This document shows, one piece after another, positions 26,170 through 35,516 of a stretch of 64,000 nucleotides of DNA. The DNA is from an uncultured Pelagibacteraceae bacterium (GTDB lineage: Bacteria > Pseudomonadota > Alphaproteobacteria > Pelagibacterales > Pelagibacteraceae), in contig CACGWH010000001.1 in the NCBI GenBank assembly GCA_902576765.1, positions 1 through 64,000 of the forward strand. The letters run 5' to 3'. The notes below the pieces were generated by a model that worked only from the letters and a program-made list of their open reading frames with translations, had not been told where the DNA came from and searched no databases. Numbering within the stretch: position 1 is the stretch's first letter; each line of letters opens with the position of its first letter. Made by a program: the position numbers and the translations under genes.

Positions 26170-26711
26170 GAAAAATTATATTAATAGGATTATCAATTAT
26201 AATGTTTTTTTTTAAAAGTTCAGTCTTGGGAAATTATGATAAAATTTTCTATGATTTTAACATTGAAGGGATCAGTGGCGAGGTTATTGATTTTAAAAAA
26301 TATAAAGGCAAAGCAGTCTTAATTGTAAATACGGCTAGCTATTGCGGTTTTACTAATCAATACGATGATTTACAAAAATTGTGGGATATGTACAAATCAA
26401 GAGGATTAATTGTTCTTGGTATTCCTTCAGATTCATTTAATCAAGAAAAAAAAAGTGATAACGAAGTAAAAGAGTTTTGTGAGGTAAACTTTAATATCAA
26501 TTTCCCGTTATCGAGTATTACTGAGGTAAAAGGAAAAAACGCACATGATTTATTTAAATGGGCTAAAGAAAATCATGGTAAGTCAGCTATACCAAAATGG
26601 AATTTCTATAAAATCTTAATAAATAAAGAAGGCAAGATAGAAGATACATTTTCATCATTCACAAAACCTCTGTCTAAAAAGATTACAGATAAAATAGAAA
26701 GTATATTATAG
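26166..26711 (+). CDS. Glutathione peroxidase-like thiol peroxidase with signal peptide
   Basis: 181 residues. A hydrophobic leader (residues 1-22, ending near SSVLG) suggests export, after which a thioredoxin-like Gpx fold begins. The peroxidatic residue is Cys60 in NTASYCGFTNQY, not selenocysteine. IPSDSFNQEKKSDNEVKEFC supplies the resolving Cys region and KWNFYKILIN the conserved Trp. Family members reduce hydroperoxides, usually with thioredoxin. It overlaps nhaA by 4 bases and its 3' end overlaps the convergent MBL gene. Confidence 0.9.
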   Translation: MRKIILIGLSIIMFFFKSSVLGNYDKIFYDFNIEGISGEVIDFKKYKGKAVLIVNTASYCGFTNQYDDLQKLWDMYKSRGLIVLGIPSDSFNQEKKSDNEVKEFCEVNFNINFPLSSITEVKGKNAHDLFKWAKENHGKSAIPKWNFYKILINKEGKIEDTFSSFTKPLSKKITDKIESIL

Positions 26712-27476
26712 TTTTATAGTAAGCCCATCGTAGGCTGGGGTAATATTCTTAGGTAATATTTTTTTTAAAACTTTATAATCTAAAACAGGTGATAAATTGG
26801 TTAAAATAGCTTTTTTTGGTTTAAATTTTTTTATCATTGATAAAGATGTCTCTAAATTAAAATGAGAAGGATGATAATTGTACCATAAACAATCAATGAT
26901 AAGATATTTAAGATTTTTGAAATATTTATAGTCTTTACTGAATATTTTATTTACATCACTTATATAAGCTAATTTGTTATCAACTATAAAACAATTTGAT
27001 TTTACTTTTCCATGTTGAACTTCAACTGACTTTATGATTATTTTTTTATTTCTATTTTTTGTTAAGATATTTTTTTGTAATTTATTTAGTTTTAAAGTTG
27101 CAGGATATTCTTTTGAGTAACTTTTAAAGATATATGAAAAAGTATTCTTAAGGTATTTGGATGTTGGCTTATCTGCGTATACATTTATTTGCTTCATATT
27201 TTGAATATAAAACGATCTTAAATCGTTAATTCCATGAGTTTGATCTGCATGCATGTGTGAAAAAAGAACTTTATCAATCTTTTTTATTTTATGTCTTTGT
27301 AATTGTTGACGTAAATCTGGTGAAGTATCAATCAAAATATTTTGATCAGAAGTCTTTATTATAGCTGAACATCTTGTTCTAAAATTTCTTTTATTTTTTG
27401 GGTCACAATTTCCAAAAAAACCATCAGGCCTAGGAACACCCATTGAACTTCCACATCCTAAAATAATGAATTCCAT
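26706..27476 (-). CDS. MBL-fold metallohydrolase, PhnP-like
   Basis: 256 residues with the metallo-beta-lactamase fold. The metal motif is SHMHADQTHG with H74, H76, D78 and H81; the N-terminus FIILGCGSSMGVPRPDGFFGNCDP and RTRCSAII match the PhnP-like cyclic phosphodiesterase group. NILIDTSPDLRQQL is the conserved strand before it. No phosphonate genes are nearby; in alphaproteobacteria this gene regularly follows tatD and metG, as here, so a general role is likelier than phosphonate breakdown. Confidence 0.88.
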   Translation of the reverse strand: MEFIILGCGSSMGVPRPDGFFGNCDPKNKRNFRTRCSAIIKTSDQNILIDTSPDLRQQLQRHKIKKIDKVLFSHMHADQTHGINDLRSFYIQNMKQINVYADKPTSKYLKNTFSYIFKSYSKEYPATLKLNKLQKNILTKNRNKKIIIKSVEVQHGKVKSNCFIVDNKLAYISDVNKIFSKDYKYFKNLKYLIIDCLWYNYHPSHFNLETSLSMIKKFKPKKAILTNLSPVLDYKVLKKILPKNITPAYDGLTIKL

Positions 27477-27483
27477 ATTTTTT

Positions 27484-28242
27484 TTATTGAAAAAGTTTAT
27501 TAAAATTGTTTGTTGTCAATTTAATAAGTTCTGATTTGTCAATATTTCGTATCTCTGCTAATTTAGTGGCTGTAAAATTGATAAAAGATGGCTCATTTTT
27601 TTTTCCTCTATTTGGAACTGGAGCTAAAAAAGGACTATCTGTTTCAATTAAAATCTTATCTGAAGGTAAAAATTTGAAGGTATCTTGCAATTCTTCAGAA
27701 TTTTTAAAGGTAATAATACCACTTGCTGAAAAAAAAGTATTAAAATCTAAAAGTTTTTTTGCGAAATTTTTTGATCCTGTAAAGCAGTGCATTAGAATTT
27801 TTAAATTTTGATCTTTATAATCATTTAAAATGTCAAAAGTTTCCTCTTCTGCTTCTCTAGAATGAATTATTAATGGAACATTAGTTTTAATCGCAGCATC
27901 AATGTGAATTTTAAAACTATCTATTTGTTTATCTTTATCACTATTATTATAAAAAAAATCTAATCCTGTTTCACCTATTCCAATTATCTTATTATTGTCT
28001 TTTAAAGATTTTTCTATAAATTCTGAATTGACTATATCTTTGTTTGCTTCATGAGGATGAATTCCAATAGTACCATAAATAATTTCATCTTTATGAACTA
28101 ATTCCTTTACTCTAGAAAAGCTTTCTATTGACGTTGAAATAGTTAATAATTTTTCAATTCCTGCATCTTTAGATCTTTGGATAATATTTTCTAAATCACT
28201 TAACAGTGGCTCATGATCTAAATGGCAATGTGAATCAATCAT
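27484..28242 (-). CDS. tatD: TatD-family metal-dependent deoxyribonuclease
   Basis: 252-residue TIM-barrel hydrolase. DSHCHLD (residues 3-9) gives the first metal histidines, IGIHPHEA follows, IGETGLDFFY holds the Glu ligand, VPLIIHSREAEEETF and LMHCFTG the next His ligands, and ILIETDSPFLAPVPNRGKKNEP the closing Asp. TatD acts as a 3'-5' nuclease in DNA repair. It overlaps metG by 8 bases in the usual metG-tatD-MBL order. Confidence 0.95.
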   Translation of the reverse strand: MIDSHCHLDHEPLLSDLENIIQRSKDAGIEKLLTISTSIESFSRVKELVHKDEIIYGTIGIHPHEANKDIVNSEFIEKSLKDNNKIIGIGETGLDFFYNNSDKDKQIDSFKIHIDAAIKTNVPLIIHSREAEEETFDILNDYKDQNLKILMHCFTGSKNFAKKLLDFNTFFSASGIITFKNSEELQDTFKFLPSDKILIETDSPFLAPVPNRGKKNEPSFINFTATKLAEIRNIDKSELIKLTTNNFNKLFQ

Positions 28243-29776
28243 CTTTTTTTTCTATTTTATTAAAAAGTATATCAATTTTATTAATAGAGTTTCCTTTTAC
28301 TAGAAAGTCATTATTTGCCACAGTAGATAAAATTATTTCATTTTCATTTATATTAAAAATCTTCAATGCCTTTAAAGTTGATTCAGGTATGATTGGATAT
28401 AATAAAAAACTGATTTTTCTAACAATTTCTAATGTTGTGTATACTATCGTATTTAACCGAGTAATATCATTCTTTTTCTTCCAGGGCTCTTGATCATTAA
28501 AATACTTGTTTGCTTCAAATAAAGAATTAACAATAAAATCTATATAAAAATTTATGTCTTGATTATCTATTTTATTTCTAATTAAAGCTAAATTTTCACT
28601 AAATTTTTCTAAAATATCTAAATCTTCTTTTTCGAATTGAACCTTTTCGGGAATTTTACTTTGGCAATTTTTTATAGCAAAAGCAGTAACTCGTTGACAT
28701 AAATTTCCATAATTATTCGCTAGGTCACTGTTAATACAATCTTCTAATCTTTCTTGCGAGATATTTCCGTCATTTCCAAAAGATACCTCTTTTATTAAAT
28801 AATATCTTAGAGGATCTAATCCATATTCATTAATTATCTCGAGCGGATCTAAAATATTTCCTTTTGATTTTGACATTTTTTGATCATTTGAAAGTATCCA
28901 GCCATGACCATAAACTTTTTTTGGAGGTTCTATCTTTGCAGCCAACAAAAAAGCTGGCCAATAAATTGCATGAAATCTAAGAATATCTTTTCCAATTAAA
29001 TGGATTGATGCAGGCCAATATTTTTTGTAAAGATCATTATCTTTATTTGGATAATTTAAAGCACTTATATAATTTGTTAATGCGTCTAACCATACATAAA
29101 TAACATGGTCATTATCATTGGGTACTTTAATACCCCACGAGAAACTTTTTCGACTAACAGATAAATCTTTAAGACCACTTTTAACAAAACTAATTACTTC
29201 ATTTTTTCTAGACTCTGGAGAGATAAAATCAGGATTTTTTTCATAAAAATCCAATAAAGGTTTTTCCCATTTGGATAATCTGAAGAAATATGATTCTTCA
29301 TCCATCCATTCAACTGCTGATTTTGATGAAATGGATTGTTTTTTCCCATCTATTTCCTCTATTTCCTCATCTGAATAAAAAGCTTCATCAGATACAGAAT
29401 ACCATCCTGAATATTTTGAAAGATAAATATCATCATTTTTTTTTAATTCATTCCATAGGTGTTGAACGGACTCTTTATGTCTTTGCTCTGTTGTTCGAAT
29501 AAAATCAGTGTTTGTAAGGTTTAATGTTTTAGACAAGTCTTTGAAAGTTTTGCTTATTTCATCACAAAATTTAGATGTCTCAATACCATTTTTTTCTGCA
29601 GCTCTTTGAATTTTAAGACCATGTTCATCCGTACCAGTTAAAAAGTAAACATTAAAACCATCCATTCTTTTAAATCTAGCAAAAAAGTCCGCGATTATAC
29701 TAGAATAAGCATGACCCATATGTGGTCTAGCTGATGGATAATAAATTGGTGTCGTAATATAAAAATTTTTATCCAT
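28235..29776 (-). CDS. metG: Methionyl-tRNA synthetase
   Basis: 513-residue class I synthetase. The N-terminal ITTPIYYPSARPHMGHAYSS contains the HIGH-type motif (HMGH) and the catalytic loop signature KMSKSKGN lies near residue 295. TGTDEHGLKIQRAA is the methionine-pocket block. The zinc-knuckle cysteines of the long form are not seen and there is no C-terminal EMAP-like domain, so it is the short alphaproteobacterial type. Overlaps holB by 8 bases and tatD by 8. Confidence 0.96.
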   Translation of the reverse strand: MDKNFYITTPIYYPSARPHMGHAYSSIIADFFARFKRMDGFNVYFLTGTDEHGLKIQRAAEKNGIETSKFCDEISKTFKDLSKTLNLTNTDFIRTTEQRHKESVQHLWNELKKNDDIYLSKYSGWYSVSDEAFYSDEEIEEIDGKKQSISSKSAVEWMDEESYFFRLSKWEKPLLDFYEKNPDFISPESRKNEVISFVKSGLKDLSVSRKSFSWGIKVPNDNDHVIYVWLDALTNYISALNYPNKDNDLYKKYWPASIHLIGKDILRFHAIYWPAFLLAAKIEPPKKVYGHGWILSNDQKMSKSKGNILDPLEIINEYGLDPLRYYLIKEVSFGNDGNISQERLEDCINSDLANNYGNLCQRVTAFAIKNCQSKIPEKVQFEKEDLDILEKFSENLALIRNKIDNQDINFYIDFIVNSLFEANKYFNDQEPWKKKNDITRLNTIVYTTLEIVRKISFLLYPIIPESTLKALKIFNINENEIILSTVANNDFLVKGNSINKIDILFNKIEKKDD

Positions 29777-30701
29777 TCAAGATTTGTTCCTCAAATTCCA
29801 TAAATAAAGTCTCGTAATCTAAATTAAATTTTTTAGTATTGGATATTCTACCTAAAAAATAATGATATTTTTCATTTAATTTAGTAGAAATCGATAAATT
29901 CAGCTTATTGAAATAAAGTTCAATAAAATCAAAAATAATGAATTTAATCTCTTCACCTTTTTTATAATCATTATTTTTGATAACCATTTTTAAAAATTCT
30001 TTTAAATTAGTATTTTTTAAATCATATTTATTTTCTCTAGCAAAATTAAATAAGTTAAAAATATTTCCTGGAGTAGAATAATAATTAATCAATTCATCAT
30101 TAATAACTTCATTTAACTTATTTTGAATAAGTTTTTCAGCTATTTCTAAGTTTTTTTCATAAGTAAGGTAGATTCTAAAATTAATACACCTAGAAATTAA
30201 AGTGGATAGTATCTTTTTATTATTATTTATGAGAATAAAATGAATATTTATTGAGGGTTCTTCTATAACTTTCAATAAAGCGTTTATTGAATTAACATTA
30301 AGAAATTCGATGTTATCGATTAAAATAAATTTTGGTTTATTATTAAAAGATGATTTTTGTAAGTTAGAGAGTAATTCTCTAATTTGATTTATATCTATCA
30401 TTTTTTTTTCTTGATCAATATCAATAATAATCAGATTTGGGTTTGATTTATTTAATGTAGTCTTAAAAGAATGATTTTCTCTGTTGATAACAAAATTACT
30501 CATATCGTATTTATACTCTTCATCTTTAGATAAAATATAATTTATAAAATGATAAGCTAAAGTAGATTTACCTAAACCTTTTTGTCCACTGAGTAAAATT
30601 TTATTTGGAAGACGTTTCTTTTTATCTAAGTTAATCAATTCTTGTAAATATTGATGTAAACCAAATAAATAGGTTTGATTGATAGGTTTTAAATTATTCA
30701 T
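29769..30701 (-). CDS. holB: DNA polymerase III delta' subunit
   Basis: 310-residue clamp-loader subunit. A P-loop is present at GQKGLGKSTLA (residues 44-54), with LIDNIEFLNVNSINALLKVIEEPSINIHFILI near 147-177 as the Walker B and sensor region, and LISRCINFR as the SRC motif. The C-terminal collar domain is short. It lies between tmk and metG, the standard order in alphaproteobacteria, overlapping tmk by 4 bases. Confidence 0.92.
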   Translation of the reverse strand: MNNLKPINQTYLFGLHQYLQELINLDKKKRLPNKILLSGQKGLGKSTLAYHFINYILSKDEEYKYDMSNFVINRENHSFKTTLNKSNPNLIIIDIDQEKKMIDINQIRELLSNLQKSSFNNKPKFILIDNIEFLNVNSINALLKVIEEPSINIHFILINNNKKILSTLISRCINFRIYLTYEKNLEIAEKLIQNKLNEVINDELINYYSTPGNIFNLFNFARENKYDLKNTNLKEFLKMVIKNNDYKKGEEIKFIIFDFIELYFNKLNLSISTKLNEKYHYFLGRISNTKKFNLDYETLFMEFEEQILNG

Positions 30702-31312
30702 ACCAACTTATCTATTTTTCTTAAAATTAAGGATTTGTTCAAATTTATATTTAAATTTGAGTCAATAATTTTATATTTTCTTTTATTTCTACGAGACAAT
30801 TTTAGAAAACCATTTTGGACTTTATAATAAAATTTATTATTAAATTTATCATATCTGTTTAATGATTTTCTTAATTTGAGTCGTTTAATCATGTTCTTGT
30901 TATTCACAATATTCAAAAATGTAAAATCGATCTTAAAATTTCCTAAAAGACTTTTATTAATTATCTCTATTAATCTTCTATTTACTCCTAATCCATAATG
31001 TTGGTAGGCAATACTTGAGTCTATAAATCTATCTATTAAAATTACTTTTTTTCTAAAATTTTTTTTTAACAAACTAATATTTTCACTTCTTGAGGCTAAA
31101 TAAAGCAATAAATCTGTCTCCTTATTAAAATTAGATTTATTATTTAAGATTAATTTTCTTATTTTCTCGGAATTGGAAGTGCCACCAGGCTCTCGTAGTT
31201 TAATATATTTTATCTTTTTCTTTTTTAAGTATTTTGAAACATGGTCAATATGATAAGTTTTACCACTTCCTTCTATACCCTCAAAAACAATAACGGGCTT
31301 TTTAGACATCAC
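30698..31312 (-). CDS. tmk: Thymidylate kinase
   Basis: 204-residue kinase phosphorylating dTMP to dTDP. The P-loop is FEGIEGSGKTYH (residues 10-21), KLREPGGTSNSEKIR holds the DR-type substrate motif, and VILIDRFIDSSIAYQHYGLG gives the DR(F/Y).DS motif near residue 115. Length is typical. It overlaps the carboxypeptidase gene upstream by 11 bases and holB downstream by 4. Confidence 0.95.
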   Translation of the reverse strand: MMSKKPVIVFEGIEGSGKTYHIDHVSKYLKKKKIKYIKLREPGGTSNSEKIRKLILNNKSNFNKETDLLLYLASRSENISLLKKNFRKKVILIDRFIDSSIAYQHYGLGVNRRLIEIINKSLLGNFKIDFTFLNIVNNKNMIKRLKLRKSLNRYDKFNNKFYYKVQNGFLKLSRRNKRKYKIIDSNLNINLNKSLILRKIDKLV

Positions 31313-32453
31313 CCCAGATAATATAATTTAAAGATTTCATTAATCTTGAGAACATGTTAACTCTTTTAACGTCATTTAGAGCTAATAGATCATATTCGCC
31401 TATTAATTCTTCGTCATATATTAATTTTAGTTTGGCCAATTTCTGGTCTTTTTTAATTGGTGCTTCAATTGGACCTTCATAAATCACTTTAGCTTTAAGT
31501 TTTTTCTTTTGGCCCTTTTTGATTGTTTTATAAATATTTTCTTTAGTATAAACTTTTACTGTCTTATTTTTTCCTAACCATACTTCAACACTGTCTAAGG
31601 GGTTATTGTCTATTGAGATTTCAATTAAATCAAAATTTGTTAAACCGTACGTTAGTAGTTTAGAGCTTTCTCTTGATCTTGATCTTTTAGTATCAAATCC
31701 ACTACCAACAGCAATTAACCTTCTGCCCTTTCTTTGAATTGATGATGCCAATGAATATTTTTCAACTGCTAGATAGCCTGTTTTTATTCCATCGGCTCCC
31801 ATATTTTTATATAAAAGAGGATTTCTATTTCCTTGCGTTATTGGATCTCCGCCTGTTCTATCCCAAGTAAATTCAATTTCACTAAACCATTTATAATATT
31901 CGGGGTGATTCCGAATCAAATAATTTGACATAATCAAAATATCTTTGACAGTTGAATAATTATCTGGATCGTTAATACCTGAAGAGTTTGTAAAATTAGT
32001 ATTAAACATGCCTATTTCATTTGCTTTAGAAGTCATCATTATTGCAAATTCTTCCTCTGTTCCTGCTATACCTTCTGCTAAAGCTATACAAGCGTCATTA
32101 CCAGATGCAACTATGATACCTTTTAATAAATCCTCAACTGAAACTTCATCTCCAACCATAACAAACATTGATGAATAGCCAGCGGTCGACAATCTCCAAG
32201 CTTTTTCTGAAATAATAAATTTTTCATCTAATTTTAAATCACCAGATTTTATAAGATCAAAAGCAATTATACTTGTCATTATCTTTGTCATAGATGCAGG
32301 ATAAATTGATCTATCAGGCTCTTTTTCATACAAAATTTCTCCTGATAAATAATCTTGTAATATTGCTGTTCTAGCTTTAATTTCTATATTCCCACTAATG
32401 TTTTGTGCAAGAAAGCATTGTATGAAAAGTAAAAATAAAATTTTTCTAAACAT
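31302..32453 (-). CDS. D-alanyl-D-alanine carboxypeptidase (PBP5/6-like)
   Basis: 383-residue penicillin-binding protein of the S11 family that trims pentapeptides in the cell wall. After an export signal (about residues 1-18) come the catalytic triad motifs S54-M-T-K57, S117-G-N119 and K224-T-G226. The C-terminal region (WLGKNKTVKVYTKENIYKTI, about 290-360) is the beta-rich PBP5 stalk domain. A clear C-terminal amphipathic membrane anchor is hard to judge. It overlaps the RlpA-like gene by 8 bases. Confidence 0.94.
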   Translation of the reverse strand: MFRKILFLLFIQCFLAQNISGNIEIKARTAILQDYLSGEILYEKEPDRSIYPASMTKIMTSIIAFDLIKSGDLKLDEKFIISEKAWRLSTAGYSSMFVMVGDEVSVEDLLKGIIVASGNDACIALAEGIAGTEEEFAIMMTSKANEIGMFNTNFTNSSGINDPDNYSTVKDILIMSNYLIRNHPEYYKWFSEIEFTWDRTGGDPITQGNRNPLLYKNMGADGIKTGYLAVEKYSLASSIQRKGRRLIAVGSGFDTKRSRSRESSKLLTYGLTNFDLIEISIDNNPLDSVEVWLGKNKTVKVYTKENIYKTIKKGQKKKLKAKVIYEGPIEAPIKKDQKLAKLKLIYDEELIGEYDLLALNDVKRVNMFSRLMKSLNYIIWGDV

Positions 32454-33198
32454 TTTTTAAAATTTCTAAATTTTCAAAATCTAAGAAATTCATTTTTTCA
32501 AATGAGTCTTTGAGACTTTTTATATCATTAAAAGGTCCTAATAATACCCTATATTTTGTTTCTGATAATTTGATTATTTTTATCTTCTTTAAATTTGCTT
32601 CATTTTTAATCCTATTTATCATGATTTTTGCACTATCTTTATAATAAAAATCTGCAATTTTTATTGAATATGAAAATTTTTTATTTTTTATCTTATTGCT
32701 TTGAACTTTTTTTTGATTCAAATCGTTGATCAAAATTCCATCTACAGGAGCTTTTTCAGCAACAGATCTCTCTTCTTCAAACATTTTGCTCTTTTTTGCG
32801 ATAAAAGTTGAGTCTTTTGATAATAAAACAATTTCAATAAAAGGTTCATTGTGATTTATTTCTAATTCTTCAGCTATTCTCTGACTTAAAATTGAATTAT
32901 AAAAATTTGAGAATTTTTCTCTATTAGATTTTACCTCAGCTATTAAAAATTTACCATTTTCGGGATTTGTAATTTTAACTTTTGATTTTTTTTTTAATGA
33001 TTTGTGGTAAATATTAAGGGATCTCTTTTCTAATTTTTTAATTTTTGATAGATTTTCATCATAAATTAATGCAAAACCAGAATTTTTATATCTATTTTCT
33101 ATCTTAAGTTCTATTTTTTTTGTTTTTTTACTTAAAGATTGGTCACAACTTAAGAGAAAAAAAGAAAATAAAAGATAAATAATTAATCTATAATTCAT
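32446..33198 (-). CDS. RlpA-like lipoprotein with C-terminal SPOR domain
   Basis: 250 residues. The lipobox LLSC places the lipidated Cys at 18. A degenerate RlpA-like barrel seems to cover residues 40-130 (VKITNPENGKFLIAEVKSN, SQRIAEELEI), though the usual catalytic Asp/His are not obvious. A SPOR-like repeat closes the protein (FSYSIKIADFYYKDSAK... YRVLLGPFNDIKSL, about 174-245), which in other bacteria binds denuded septal glycan. It sits between dac and a lytic transglycosylase, consistent with wall remodelling at division. Confidence 0.72.
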   Translation of the reverse strand: MNYRLIIYLLFSFFLLSCDQSLSKKTKKIELKIENRYKNSGFALIYDENLSKIKKLEKRSLNIYHKSLKKKSKVKITNPENGKFLIAEVKSNREKFSNFYNSILSQRIAEELEINHNEPFIEIVLLSKDSTFIAKKSKMFEEERSVAEKAPVDGILINDLNQKKVQSNKIKNKKFSYSIKIADFYYKDSAKIMINRIKNEANLKKIKIIKLSETKYRVLLGPFNDIKSLKDSFEKMNFLDFENLEILKNV

Positions 33199-34198
33199 TT
33201 TTAAACTTATCCTTTAGAGTACAAACAGCTAGAGCAAATCTTAAAGATCTATTCCATTGAAGAATAATTTCATAATTATCAAATACAATATATGCAGGAT
33301 TTAAAGTATCTGATCCAGGAATTATATCTTTATCTGGAGTAATTATTGCCACATTATAATTTTTTTTTAAAAAACTTATTTCATCATAATTTTCAATATA
33401 TTTTTTAAAAAAACCTAATTTTTTTTTATTATTAAGTTTTTTTGCAGAAACATTTAAATATTTTTTTGGTATATTTTCTTTAAGATTAATTCTATAGAAA
33501 CAAGGAGAATTCTTTTTCCAACCAATTTTTTTAAGATAATTTGCTGCTGACGCATATGCGTCATGAGAATTTTTTAAATCTATATAATTATCTGTATTAA
33601 AATCAATCGCATGATTTTTTATAGTTGAAGGCATGAATTGAAAAAAACCAAAAGCACCTGCCCATGAACCATATAATGATTTATAATCTATTTGATTTTC
33701 ATCAATTAATTTTAACAAGATAAGCAGTTCTTTAGTAAAAAATTCAGATCTTCTTTTGTCGTAACTTAATGTTGCCAACGATGAAAGAATATCCATTTTA
33801 CCAACGTAAGTTCCATAATTTGTTTCGATACCCATTAATGATAATAAAAGTTCTTTTTCTATTTCAAACTTGTTTTCTACAATATTTATCAAATCTTTAT
33901 TATTTTGATAGAAGTCTATTCCTTTATTCAATTTCTTTGTAGACGATCTTTTTGATACATAAGTTTTCGTATCCTCATAAAATTCAGGTTGATATCTATC
34001 ATATTTTATTACATTTTCTAAAAACTTAGTATCTGCCATTACAAGATCAAAAGTTTTTTCTGAAATATTGTTAGCTAATGCTCTTTGTTTAAAATCAATT
34101 TTCCACTTTTCAAAATCATTATTATTATCAGCTAAAACATTTGAATTAAAAAAAAACAGAATTAAAAAAAAAAATTTAATTTTTTTCATATAAATCAT
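33188..34198 (-). CDS. Lytic murein transglycosylase (MltB-like)
   Basis: 336 residues with an export signal (hydrophobic stretch to about residue 22, ending VLA-D). The catalytic Glu is E125 in SLMGIETNYGTYVG, and SWAGAFGFFQFMPSTI plus DLKNSHDAYASAANYLKKIGW are diagnostic of the MltB family. It cuts the glycan strand to 1,6-anhydro ends. ATG at 34189 (MKKIKFFF) is an alternative start giving a tidier signal peptide. It overlaps the rarD gene by 23 bases, or 14 with the inner start. Confidence 0.9.
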   Translation of the reverse strand: MIYMKKIKFFFLILFFFNSNVLADNNNDFEKWKIDFKQRALANNISEKTFDLVMADTKFLENVIKYDRYQPEFYEDTKTYVSKRSSTKKLNKGIDFYQNNKDLINIVENKFEIEKELLLSLMGIETNYGTYVGKMDILSSLATLSYDKRRSEFFTKELLILLKLIDENQIDYKSLYGSWAGAFGFFQFMPSTIKNHAIDFNTDNYIDLKNSHDAYASAANYLKKIGWKKNSPCFYRINLKENIPKKYLNVSAKKLNNKKKLGFFKKYIENYDEISFLKKNYNVAIITPDKDIIPGSDTLNPAYIVFDNYEIILQWNRSLRFALAVCTLKDKFKNEL

Positions 34199-35054
34199 TT
34201 AAATATATAATTACAGCAATCCAAATAATAATAAAACTTAGAAATTTTACTAATGAAAAATCTTCTCCGTAATAGAAATACCCTAAAATGAACTGTAAAG
34301 TTGGTGTAATATAAAAAATCATTCCAGTTGGTCCTAATCCAATTAATTCGACACCTCTAACATATAGAAACAATGGAATCACAGTCATGGGTCCAGCCAA
34401 AAGTAAGTACAGACTTAATCCTGGATTGCCTAAATTAAAATCATTTAATCCATTTTTTGAAATAATATAAAATGCAACTAAAGCAAAAGGAAAAATATAT
34501 AAACTTTCAATTAGAAGACCTATATCTGTATCAATTTCAATTTTTTTTCTTACCAAATTATAAAAGGCCCAACTAAAAGCAACAATTAAACCAACCCATG
34601 GCAATGATTTGAGATTAAAAAAAATTAAAATCATGATGGATATAAAAACTAAAATAATTGAAAAAATTCTTTTTTTATTAAGTTTTTCTTTAAAAAAAAT
34701 ATATCCTAAAAGAACACTAATAATTGGCATTATAAAATATCCAAAACTCGCGTCTATTATCCTCTCAGAGGCAACAGCATATATCCATATCGACCAATTC
34801 ACAAAAATTAAGAAACCAGATATAAGTAATGCGATTAATTTTTTTTTATTTTCAATTTCTCTAAAAAAGATTTTCCATTTTGATAAAAACGAAGTCGTTA
34901 CAATTAACATTATTGCTGTCCACAAACATCTATGTACAACTAATTCAGTATGACCAATAAAAGAAACTGACTCAAAGTATATAACCCCGATAAAACCCCA
35001 CCAAAAAGATCCCAGTGAGGTTAAAATTAAACCTTTATTAAAATTATTTTTCAT
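34176..35054 (-). CDS. rarD: RarD-type EamA transporter
   Basis: 292-residue membrane protein with ten helices. The start KGLILTSLGSFWWGFIGVIYFESV and HTELVVHRCLWTAIML (E..ahR..WS motif) are distinctive of RarD/YojE rather than generic EamA proteins, as are SIWIYAVASERIIDASFGYFIMPI and GPMTVIPLFLYVRGVELIGLGPTGMIFYITPTLQF. Chloramphenicol export has been proposed for family members; the natural substrate is unknown. It begins the minus-strand run that ends with the PhnP-like gene. Confidence 0.9.
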   Translation of the reverse strand: MKNNFNKGLILTSLGSFWWGFIGVIYFESVSFIGHTELVVHRCLWTAIMLIVTTSFLSKWKIFFREIENKKKLIALLISGFLIFVNWSIWIYAVASERIIDASFGYFIMPIISVLLGYIFFKEKLNKKRIFSIILVFISIMILIFFNLKSLPWVGLIVAFSWAFYNLVRKKIEIDTDIGLLIESLYIFPFALVAFYIISKNGLNDFNLGNPGLSLYLLLAGPMTVIPLFLYVRGVELIGLGPTGMIFYITPTLQFILGYFYYGEDFSLVKFLSFIIIWIAVIIYLNDLYEKN

Positions 35055-35138
35055 ATTTATTAAAAGAATAAAATATCAAGTCTAATTAGACTATTTTATA
35101 GTTGAATTAAATATTTTTAATTATAAAACCTAGCTCAC

Positions 35139-35228
35139 GGAGAGATGGCTGAGCGGTTGAAAGCACCGGTCTTGAAAACCGGCAAAGGGGCAACTCTTTC
35201 CTGGGTTCGAATCCCAGTCTCTCCGCCA
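35139..35228 (+). tRNA. tRNA-Ser (UGA)
   Basis: 90 bases with encoded CCA. Acceptor GGAGAGA pairs with TCTCTCC; the anticodon TGA sits in CTTGAAA; the long variable arm of class II tRNAs is present (CAAAGGGGCAACTCTTTCCTG). The T arm is GGGTTCGAATCCC. Confidence 0.97.
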
Positions 35229-35233
35229 TTTGA

Positions 35234-35494
35234 CTATTTATATTGAAAATTTTTAAATAGATTATTTATTTTATTATCCTCAAATTCTATATTTGTATCT
35301 AAACCATTATAAAAATTGTAAAGATTATTATCATCGATTTCCAAAAGTTTAATTAACTCATTTAAATCCTCATAATCTAACTGCTCTAAATATTTATTTG
35401 TAAAAGCTCCTAAAAGTTTATCCATTTCTTTTGTACCGCGATAATTTGATCGATAAATAATCTTTTTTTTTATTTGTTCTATATCGGTGGTCAT
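35234..35494 (-). CDS. sdhE: Succinate dehydrogenase assembly factor SdhE
   Basis: 86-residue helical protein that helps attach FAD covalently to SdhA. The family signature is R-S-x-x-RGTKEMD-x-LLG-x-F, here RSNYRGTKEMDKLLGAF (residues 15-31), including the conserved RGTKE loop. YLEQLDYEDLNELIKLLEIDD follows as usual. It is divergent from recG with only 22 bases between start codons, an alphaproteobacterial arrangement. Confidence 0.93.
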   Translation of the reverse strand: MTTDIEQIKKKIIYRSNYRGTKEMDKLLGAFTNKYLEQLDYEDLNELIKLLEIDDNNLYNFYNGLDTNIEFEDNKINNLFKNFQYK

Positions 35495-35516
35495 ATTAGG
35501 AATATAATATTAGTTT

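Noticed and set aside
30698..34198. Treating the repeated gene overlaps as frameshifts
   Set aside because: All proteins have full family length, so the overlaps reflect compact operons rather than sequence errors.
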